Assembly: GCA_000310025.1 (NCBI GenBank)
Contig: FN648769.1
Coordinates: 30,911-44,279, forward strand
Reading direction: 5' to 3'
DNA: 13,369 bases
Origin: Ectocarpus siliculosus
Taxonomy: Eukaryota; Sar; Phaeophyceae; Ectocarpales; Ectocarpaceae
The translations under genes were made by a program, and so were the position numbers. Shown here piece after piece: positions 7,946 through 13,369 of this stretch. The notes beneath the pieces were generated by a model, which was given only the letters and a program-made list of their open reading frames with translations, had not been told where the DNA came from and did not search any database. The number at the start of each line of letters is the position of its first letter. The stretch's first letter is position 1.

Positions 7946-8264
7946 AATTTGGTGGAAAGACACACGGCACACAAACCAACCCAAAACACCCGGGGTGTGG
8001 ACTTTGGGTGGTGCATCGTTCGCACCGGTGTGTGGATCAAGGGGTGGCACTATGTACATGTGACAGTGGCGGGTGCCACAGATATGCATGCTTCGTTAGT
8101 CATCCACGCGTGTTGGTAGGCAGGTGCATACCGTGACGCGTTTACTGCGTCATCGTTCTGACGTTCCCCATATATTATTTGTCCTTGCGTCGTCATACCC
8201 ACTTGTTCGCCTATGATCAGGATATTGATCGGTCATCGGGGGCCCGTCGTCGGGGGACGGAGGT

Positions 8265-9686
8265 ATGAGTAGGGACGGGGACGCCTCGGATGAGTCCGTG
8301 ATTGGCCGCGAGGAGTACGAGGCGGAGAGGCAGGACAGCGCTAATGAACGGGCCATTATTAGCGCGTCGGTTGAGGACCTCAAAGCCGACATGGCGGCGA
8401 GGTTCGAGGAGGTGCTGGCGGCCGTACGCGCTCGGAGCGACGGGTCGGCGGCGGGCGGTGCTGCCGGGGTTGCGCCGGCGCCGATGTATGGGGGCGCGGG
8501 GGCGCACAGCTCCTCGTCCGCCTACGGGCCGCATCCCGTTGGTCCACGCCCCGAGTTGCAGCCAGACGTTGGTTGGGGGGGCGGCGGGAGCGGTTTGGGC
8601 TTCACCCCCGCGACGGCGTCCCGGTGGGCAGCGGGCGGCTCGCCCATGGGTCCCGGTACGTACGGGGGCGGCGCCGGGGTGTGGCATGATCCACGACGGA
8701 TGGAAAAGGTGATCATGGACCAGCGGGTGACTGCGTGGAGTTTGTCGCACACCCGCATGTGGTGGGTGGTGATGGGATGTTTTCCACCAAAAATCGAGAA
8801 GCAGAGCCTGCAAGGGCTCATGTACGACGGCGTCGAGGTCACGGCGGCGGTGGCCGACATGCTTCTTTTCTTTCGTGGTTTCGATGTGGTTGCCTTCACG
8901 CCGCGGGGTGCGGGCGGGGGTCGCCTCCCCATTGCCACTCACTTGTCCCTCATGGCCGGGGCTTTCATCACCATAGCCCGCCGGGGGATAGCCGACGACG
9001 CGAGGGCAGCGGCGGCTTCGCGGGCGCGGGTGGATGGTATCGACCATGCGTTCAAGATGGTCATCGGTGCGGTGGAGCGTCACGCTCGCGAGAATTACGC
9101 CGCCATACAAGAGCAACACAACCGAGACATCATCTTGACGTTCCTCGGTAAGGATATGGAATCGTACGTACGTGACGTGCAGCTGTTTTCGGACGAGATG
9201 CAGCGGCGCCACGTTCTACCTCCGCCGTCTGAGGCTCTGCCGGCCGCCCCCCTCCCAGCGTTTCCCAAGTTTACGGCGTATCTCCGGTCGGGAGGGCTGA
9301 TCAATTCCATGGTACAGGGCAAGTCCGGCCGATCATCGGCCGCCGCGGTGGGTGCCGCGGGGGCGGGCAGTCCCACCAAGCAGCAAGGGACGTGCTACCA
9401 GTTTACTCGGAAGGGGTTCTGCCGGTATGGAGAGAAGTGCAAATTCCAGCATGTGGCGAAACGGAAGGCTGGCAGGGAGGGTGGAAAAGGAGGGGGCGAC
9501 CCTGGTGGGCACGCCGACGACGGCGATTCGCACGGTACCCCAGCCACCGCCGACGCCGCCGTAGCTCCCGCTGCCGCCCCCACGGCGAAACGGGCCAAGG
9601 CGGTGGTGGGCGGTCCGAAGACTCGCGGGAGCACGAAAGGCGGTGGCGGCGGCGGCAGCGGCGCGGGGGGCGATACCGACAAATAG
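8265..9686 (+). CDS. Gag-like protein with a C-terminal CCCH zinc finger (DIRS/PAT element ORF1)
   Basis: 473 residues from an ATG. Residues ~14-58 are highly charged and predicted to be a coiled coil (multimerisation). Residues ~60-140 are Gly/Ala/Pro/Ser-rich and disordered. Residues ~145-345 form the only folded-looking core, with helical stretches and several Trp/Met/Phe clusters, presumably the capsid-like part. A zinc finger spans C377, C386, C392 and H396 with spacing C-x8-C-x5-C-x3-H and the core FCRYGEKCKFQH. This is the tristetraprolin-type CCCH pattern known to bind single-stranded RNA, not the CCHC knuckle usual in retroviral Gag. The tail is basic with Gly/Ala runs and a KRAK motif that could direct nuclear entry. 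It should coat the element's RNA. It ends in UAG, in the same frame as the downstream Pol. The assignment to Gag follows from position and the nucleic-acid-binding finger. Confidence 0.8.
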   Translation: MSRDGDASDESVIGREEYEAERQDSANERAIISASVEDLKADMAARFEEVLAAVRARSDGSAAGGAAGVAPAPMYGGAGAHSSSSAYGPHPVGPRPELQPDVGWGGGGSGLGFTPATASRWAAGGSPMGPGTYGGGAGVWHDPRRMEKVIMDQRVTAWSLSHTRMWWVVMGCFPPKIEKQSLQGLMYDGVEVTAAVADMLLFFRGFDVVAFTPRGAGGGRLPIATHLSLMAGAFITIARRGIADDARAAAASRARVDGIDHAFKMVIGAVERHARENYAAIQEQHNRDIILTFLGKDMESYVRDVQLFSDEMQRRHVLPPPSEALPAAPLPAFPKFTAYLRSGGLINSMVQGKSGRSSAAAVGAAGAGSPTKQQGTCYQFTRKGFCRYGEKCKFQHVAKRKAGREGGKGGGDPGGHADDGDSHGTPATADAAVAPAAAPTAKRAKAVVGGPKTRGSTKGGGGGGSGAGGDTDK

Positions 9687-9721
9687 GGGCGCGGGCCCTG
9701 CCCCCCGGGGGGGGGAGGGCC
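9684..9721 (+). promoter_or_regulatory. Candidate stop-codon readthrough signal between Gag and Pol
   Basis: The gag stop TAG (9684-9686) is followed by GGG. Seven nucleotides later comes a strong hairpin: GGCCCT (9694-9699) pairs with AGGGCC (9716-9721), and CCCCCC (9701-9706) pairs with GGGGGG (9710-9715) around a three-G loop, with one bulged G at 9700. Pol is in the same frame with no other stop. An amber stop plus a stable structure about 8 nt downstream resembles the arrangement known from gammaretroviral readthrough; here it is inferred. The hairpin could also slow reinitiation at a later AUG. Confidence 0.5.
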
Positions 9722-11993
9722 GTCTTTAGATGTCGTTGGGGGCGTGGTCTCGGGCTCGGGCACGAACCTCCTGCGACCGAGGGCGGCTACTGCGTTGACC
9801 CGAGGTGGGGTTGGTACTTTAGATTGCAGTGACGTTCGGCGTATTGTTTCCATGGTACATGATATGTCTCAGAACGTCGAGCAGGGAATGCCACGTGCTA
9901 CTATACTTGCGCAGATCGCGGTAAAATGCTTTAGGTTTTTACGTAGGCACGGGGGACGTTTTTCGTGCATGCAAGCCATCGAAAACGGCATTGGAGTGCC
10001 GCGGGTGCGGCCTGATTTTATTCGGTTTTGGTTTGGACGCATGAAGGGGTTTCCTCAAACAGAGACCGTCGCCGCTATTGTCGAGCGTGGTGCCGTCGTG
10101 CCTGTGTGTGGATTTTCTGACATTCGGAAGGCGCTGTCGTATGGTAACCACCGTAGTGTAGCCACACACTCCGACACCATTCTCAGAAAAGTGTTTGATG
10201 ACGTGCGGTTCGGGCGGGCGTTTGTGTTCCCGCGGGACGCCGCAGACTTGATTCCGGGGCTGCGGTTGTCCCCGTTGGGCGTGGTCGTGTCGCCCACCAA
10301 ATCTCGAATTATCCATGACTTGACGTTTGAATGCTCTCCCCCGTCACGTAGTGTCAATGCCGATACGGATTCGGAGGCCGCGCCGAAGGTCGCGTTAGGT
10401 AACGTGTTGCGGGACGTTGTGTGGCGCATTTTGTGGCTGCGGAAGAAGTACGGCCCGTCGGCCCGTATCGTGTTAAGCAAGATTGACGTTACTGACGCGT
10501 TTCGGCAGGTAGCGGTCCAATGGTCGGGAGCTACCGTGTTTGGTTACTCGTTTGGAGACTTTGTCGTGGTAGATCGGCGCTTGGTGTTTGGGTGGTGCAA
10601 TTCACCTGGCAATTTTTGTGTCATGACTGCCGCGTTGGAACACTCTCACAATCACACGTCGTTGGCTAATGCCGTCGTTACCGAGCTAGGACTTAGAGCC
10701 ACGGACCATGTTGAGGTCCCCTTGCCTAGCGCACGAGAGACACCACCCCCCTTTCCCCCTGGGTGTCGCATTCCTCCCGGTTCAGGCGGCGGTCGTTCCG
10801 ACTCGTTTTTCGTGAAGTTTTATGTAGACGATGGTACCCTTGTCGAAGTCATGTGGACTCCGACTGGCGCACGGTGTAAAGTGGCGTCCGCGTCGTGTGC
10901 ATCGGACCATTTCCGTGTGTTTGGCACGCGAGGACCTGGGGACCCCCCCCTGTTGTCTCCGCATAAACTCTCTTCGTGGCAAACACGATTGTGTGTGTTA
11001 GGGTGGGACATTGATACAGTAGCTATGACGATTTCGGTTCCCACAGACAAGCTGGCACGTTTGCGGGCGACCATCAGCGAGTGGCCCCCCACGCGCCACT
11101 GTGCTTCTGAGTCCGAGTTGCGGGGGGTGATTGGTTCGCTGTTGCATATATGTGAAGTCGTGCGGCCTGGTAAATATTTTGTTCGCCGTATGCTTAACCA
11201 GTTGGGACTCCCACCGGTGCCATTGACAGCCCGGGGGCAGGAGCGGACACGGATAGGTCCCGAGTTTCATGCGGATATGCAGTTTTGGCGTCTGATGGTA
11301 GACGGGGGCTTGGGGTCGCCGTCGCGGGTGTTAACAGCCCCTCTTGTTTGTTTTTTCGACCAACCATATTCATGTCTTTTGTGGTCAGATGCATCTGGTG
11401 ATGCCATGGGGGGGTATTTCTTGCATGCTGAATTCCGTTCGGGAGTCTGGTGGCGTTTCGAATTCAGTCAGGACGTGCGGGGGCGGTTTCGCCAGCAGGC
11501 TGAGGTGCGCGATGATTTGAGCATCAACACTCTCGAACTCCTCGCGATGGTGGTTGGCGCCTGGGTGTTTATTGTGCAATCGGGCATGAGGCCGGCGTAC
11601 GCTCGCAATAGCATCCGTATGATGGGCGACAACTCATCGAGTGTGGCTTGGGTGAACAAGGGTCGGGGGGGCCGCGAGCCCCGCTCGGGGGCACTTATGC
11701 GTATGCTCGGTTGTTTGGAGATGGGTAGTGGGTGGTGCTTTGAGGCGGCTCATGTGAAGGGTGTCGATAACACGATTGCAGACGGTATTTCACGATGGGA
11801 GCCTGAGACCATTGACGCACACCTTCGCCTGTCCCGTCCCAATGTCGCGTGGCGCCAACAGGTCTTGGACCCGGAGGTCGCCGATCTTTGTACCGGCGTC
11901 TTAGCCGCGAGTACGTCCGCGAGTCAGTTGCGCAGTCGTCTAGAAGAACTTACCTGTCGGGTTGGCGGGCTTGGTGTGCTTTTCGCGGGTTAA
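9687..11993 (+). CDS. Reverse transcriptase-RNase H (DIRS/PAT element Pol)
   Basis: The frame is open from the codon after the gag UAG. It has no ATG until 9852, so coordinates give the open frame; a GTG at 9744 is not a likely eukaryotic start. RT motifs: SRIIHDLTF near 10305, catalytic KIDVTDAFRQ (first Asp at 10485), FGWCNSPGNF near 10587, and YVDD at 10821-10832, then LGWDID near 10998. RNase H follows with acidic residues in SDASGD (11388), TLELLA (Glu at 11535), MGDNSS (Asp at 11628), and AHVKGVDNTIADGISR (His 11751, Asp 11781). No protease or DDE integrase is present, as expected for the DIRS order. It copies the element's RNA into DNA and removes the RNA strand. The 3' end overlaps the recombinase frame by 178 nt. 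Length is normal and all catalytic residues are intact. Confidence 0.95.
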   Translation, partial: GRGPCPPGGGGPSLDVVGGVVSGSGTNLLRPRAATALTRGGVGTLDCSDVRRIVSMVHDMSQNVEQGMPRATILAQIAVKCFRFLRRHGGRFSCMQAIENGIGVPRVRPDFIRFWFGRMKGFPQTETVAAIVERGAVVPVCGFSDIRKALSYGNHRSVATHSDTILRKVFDDVRFGRAFVFPRDAADLIPGLRLSPLGVVVSPTKSRIIHDLTFECSPPSRSVNADTDSEAAPKVALGNVLRDVVWRILWLRKKYGPSARIVLSKIDVTDAFRQVAVQWSGATVFGYSFGDFVVVDRRLVFGWCNSPGNFCVMTAALEHSHNHTSLANAVVTELGLRATDHVEVPLPSARETPPPFPPGCRIPPGSGGGRSDSFFVKFYVDDGTLVEVMWTPTGARCKVASASCASDHFRVFGTRGPGDPPLLSPHKLSSWQTRLCVLGWDIDTVAMTISVPTDKLARLRATISEWPPTRHCASESELRGVIGSLLHICEVVRPGKYFVRRMLNQLGLPPVPLTARGQERTRIGPEFHADMQFWRLMVDGGLGSPSRVLTAPLVCFFDQPYSCLLWSDASGDAMGGYFLHAEFRSGVWWRFEFSQDVRGRFRQQAEVRDDLSINTLELLAMVVGAWVFIVQSGMRPAYARNSIRMMGDNSSSVAWVNKGRGGREPRSGALMRMLGCLEMGSGWCFEAAHVKGVDNTIADGISRWEPETIDAHLRLSRPNVAWRQQVLDPEVADLCTGVLAASTSASQLRSRLEELTCRVGGLGVLFAG

Positions 11994-12973
11994 TTGGCGC
12001 GTCGGAGTACCTCTCGGGAGAGGCGGACGATGCGGTACTGGGACAAGCACTCATGGGGTTTGTGGCGTGGTGTTGTGCGGATAAGGGTAACGTTGCACCG
12101 ACCATTTCCGGCAAGCTCGCCGCTGTACAGTATTTTCATCGAGTCGATAGGCAGGTCGAGTTGCCGACCAGTACGCCTCTCATTAAACGGAGTTTGTTGG
12201 GTGTTGCGCGTGCCCACGTTCGAGTGGGTACGAAACGTCGGAGTCGTGTTCCCGTCTCGTGGGAGACGCTGCTGGAGGGCCAGCAGCTAACGGCGTTGTG
12301 GGGGACGGGCGGTCGGGTCCTATGGCTATGCTTGGCGTTGTCGTATTTTCTGGTGGCGCGTTCGGATGAGATTTTTGCCACGATGTCGGGACACTGCCAC
12401 CAGGTGCATTGTTTGCGGCGGAGCGACGTCGAGTTTTTCGACGGGGAGCACGTGTTATCCCCGTTGCACTGGCACAAGGCTACGGGTGTCCGGGTTCGGT
12501 TTCGTGGCCACAAGGGAGATCAGTCGGAAATGGGGGCGTACGTTACACGAGTGCGCGATGTCGCACGAGGCCCGAGTTCTCAGATTGGCGCCGGTGGCGG
12601 TGCCGTGGCGGTGTTGGTGGAATTGATGGCGTGCCATCTGGCTTTGCCTGAGAACTCCCCTCTGTGCTCGTTTCGTTGCAGTAGGAGCAGGTCGGTTAAG
12701 GTTTGGGGATATTCCAAAGCTCTTAGCGCCCTTCGCCAGATTGTGGAGAAGGTAGGTGGCGACCCGAGACAGGTTGGCTTGCATTCATTGAGGATCGGGG
12801 CCGCCACCACGTTGGCAGCGGGAGGAGACGTACCGGATAGAATTATACAGAGAGAGGGTAGATGGAAGGAAGGGTCCGGTACGTACAAGATATATACTCG
12901 GAACAATATGGTGGACGTAGACATAGTATCCCGTAAACTAGCAAAGGGATGGAAGGAGCAGAAGGAGGGTTAG
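11816..12973 (+). CDS. Tyrosine recombinase of the DIRS/PAT-like element
   Basis: The frame is open from 11816, 374 codons if counted from the GTG at 11849. It sits at -1 relative to Pol and overlaps it by 178 nt. The N-terminal DNA-binding (core-binding) helix bundle begins around SSRRTYLSGWRAW (11937 onward). The catalytic domain holds Arg in LVARSDE (12359), a candidate Lys in FRGHKGD (12512), HSLR (His 12782, Arg 12791), GRWK with Trp in the second His/Trp position (12863), and the nucleophile in TYKIYTR, most likely the second Tyr (12893). The enzyme inserts the circular DNA copy into the genome without a DDE integrase and typically without target duplication. The first in-frame ATG (12053) falls after the start of the N-terminal domain, so translation must use frameshifting, splicing or a non-AUG start. 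The set of catalytic residues is complete. Confidence 0.93.
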   Translation, partial: RTPSPVPSQCRVAPTGLGPGGRRSLYRRLSREYVRESVAQSSRRTYLSGWRAWCAFRGLIGASEYLSGEADDAVLGQALMGFVAWCCADKGNVAPTISGKLAAVQYFHRVDRQVELPTSTPLIKRSLLGVARAHVRVGTKRRSRVPVSWETLLEGQQLTALWGTGGRVLWLCLALSYFLVARSDEIFATMSGHCHQVHCLRRSDVEFFDGEHVLSPLHWHKATGVRVRFRGHKGDQSEMGAYVTRVRDVARGPSSQIGAGGGAVAVLVELMACHLALPENSPLCSFRCSRSRSVKVWGYSKALSALRQIVEKVGGDPRQVGLHSLRIGAATTLAAGGDVPDRIIQREGRWKEGSGTYKIYTRNNMVDVDIVSRKLAKGWKEQKEG

Positions 12974-13237
12974 CATATACGAAGGTACGGGCAAGGGAGA
13001 CAGAATGCCGTCCCACTAAACGTCGATGTTGGTGGATGTCAATGGTAGAGTACCATTGGGGGTCTCGGTATACTGAGACGACATTTTGTTAGGCCCAGCC
13101 AGTTGACGTGAAAGGGAACTTGGATTCTGGATGAGAGAGGGAAGCGACCGGTGTCGCCCCCTCGTTATTTGCCAGAGAGTTACCTTTCAGACTTCGTGGA
13201 AAATAATAATAAAAATGACACTTCGGAAAAATACAAT
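12974..13237 (+). other. 3' untranslated region / probable B1 segment of the element
   Basis: 264 bp between the recombinase stop and the second copy of the direct repeat. It contains two adjacent hairpins: CAATGGTA/TACCATTG with loop GAG (13040-13058), and GTCTC/GAGAC (13062-13079) around a GTATAC core. Under the PAT plan this stretch, or part of it, would be B1 and should recur after the right repeat, which lies outside the window. An open frame on the minus strand here (13322-13089) crosses into the repeat and has no recognisable domain. Confidence 0.5.
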
Positions 13238-13240
13238 AAA
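13235..13240 (+). terminator. Canonical poly(A) signal AATAAA at the right repeat boundary
   Basis: AATAAA at 13235-13240 lies 262 nt after the recombinase stop, preceded by A/T-rich sequence with AATAATAATAAAAATG (13203-13218). It straddles the start of the right repeat; the left copy of the repeat has AAAAAA in its place, so only the 3' copy carries the complete hexamer. That would let the transcript pass the left repeat and end in or after the right one. Role inferred from sequence and position. Confidence 0.45.
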
Positions 13241-13369
13241 GCGAATATTTCAGATGGATCCTACCAAAGGGGGGAGGAGTCTGAAATTGGTGTTTATTGG
13301 AGTTGGTAGAAGGAGTGGGCATTTATATTATATGGCAAAGAGTATGTCAGCGTGCTTGCAGGAGAGGAG
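13238..13369 (+). repeat. Right copy of the direct repeat (A2), cut by the window end
   Basis: Direct, nearly identical copy of 2435-2563, including the inverted repeat ATTTCAGA (13247-13254) / TCTGAAAT (13280-13287) and the polypurine run between them. The last window base still matches the left copy, so the repeat continues. Its place after the recombinase gene supports a split-direct-repeat element. Confidence 0.88.

Larger units (their letters stand above)
6740..8264 (+). other. Leader of the DIRS/PAT-like element, right part
   Basis: About 1.5 kb between the nested LTR element and the gag ATG. It holds a cluster of inverted repeats (6860-7039), a run of ten T near 7161, and a three-copy ~260-bp tandem repeat (7251-7945). 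It contains many ATG codons and short open frames but nothing with a recognisable domain. A scanning ribosome would meet many upstream starts, so gag translation from the full-length RNA probably needs an internal promoter, splicing or internal entry. Confidence 0.55.
2435..13369 (+). mobile_element. DIRS/PAT-like tyrosine-recombinase retrotransposon (right end outside the window)
   Basis: The element is defined by its gene set in one orientation: Gag-like protein with a zinc finger, RT-RNase H with no aspartic protease or DDE integrase, and an overlapping tyrosine recombinase. That set and order are diagnostic of the DIRS order. A repeat starting at 2435 recurs in direct orientation at 13238, after the genes, and runs off the window. 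Direct repeats of this kind fit the split-direct-repeat plan A1-genes-B1-A2-B2 of PAT/Kangaroo-type members better than the inverted termini of DIRS1. B2 would lie beyond the window. Removing the nested LTR element (3309-6734 plus one TTAGG copy) leaves about 7.5 kb in view, with an unusually long leader of about 2.4 kb before gag. All key catalytic residues are present and there are no nonsense codons inside conserved domains. Confidence 0.85.

Noticed and set aside
8217-9212. 331-codon minus-strand open frame opposite gag
   Set aside because: Shadow of the GC-rich gag gene. The plus-strand frame has an ATG, a zinc finger and the right gene order.
2435-13369. DIRS1-type inverted terminal repeats
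   Set aside because: The right copy of the 2435 repeat is in direct orientation and I saw no reverse complement of it in the window; the right end is not visible, so this is provisional.

Overview
This window looks like transposon-rich, repeat-rich nuclear DNA of a eukaryote. It carries no recognisable host gene, no bacterial-style operon and no tRNA or rRNA gene. Everything I can name is a retroelement or a tandem repeat. The tyrosine-recombinase retrotransposon (DIRS/PAT type) and the moderately GC-rich composition would fit an alga, oomycete or other protist, but the sequence does not let me name the organism.

Layout. (1) 1-128 is a large near-perfect palindrome at the window edge. (2) 129-2036 is a satellite array of ~105-130 bp units built around the heptamer TAGCAAC. 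It has a higher-order period of 1218 bp and long G-runs. (3) 2037-2434 is unassigned spacer. (4) 2435 to the window end is one DIRS/PAT-like retrotransposon: a repeat of at least 129 bp at 2435, a long leader, a Gag-like gene (8265-9686), a reverse transcriptase-RNase H gene (to 11993), a tyrosine recombinase gene (to 12973), a short 3' region with hairpins and AATAAA, and a second direct copy of the 2435 repeat at 13238 that runs off the window. (5) Nested in the leader is a younger 3426-bp LTR retrotransposon (3309-6734) on the minus strand. It has two 237-bp LTRs differing at two positions, a 5-bp target duplication TTAGG, a short Gag-like ORF, an array of about twelve 66-bp repeats and no Pol.

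How the parts work together. The large element should copy itself through Gag particles, reverse transcription (RT-RNase H) and integration of a circular intermediate by its tyrosine recombinase. Its expression layout is notable. Gag and Pol are in the same frame, separated by a single UAG followed 7 nt later by a strong GC hairpin, which suggests stop-codon readthrough. The recombinase frame lies at -1 relative to Pol and has no AUG ahead of its conserved N-terminal domain, so it needs frameshifting, splicing or non-AUG initiation. All three enzymes keep their catalytic residues, so the element looked competent before the LTR element landed in its leader. The LTR element lacks its own enzymes and must have been mobilised by a partner elsewhere.
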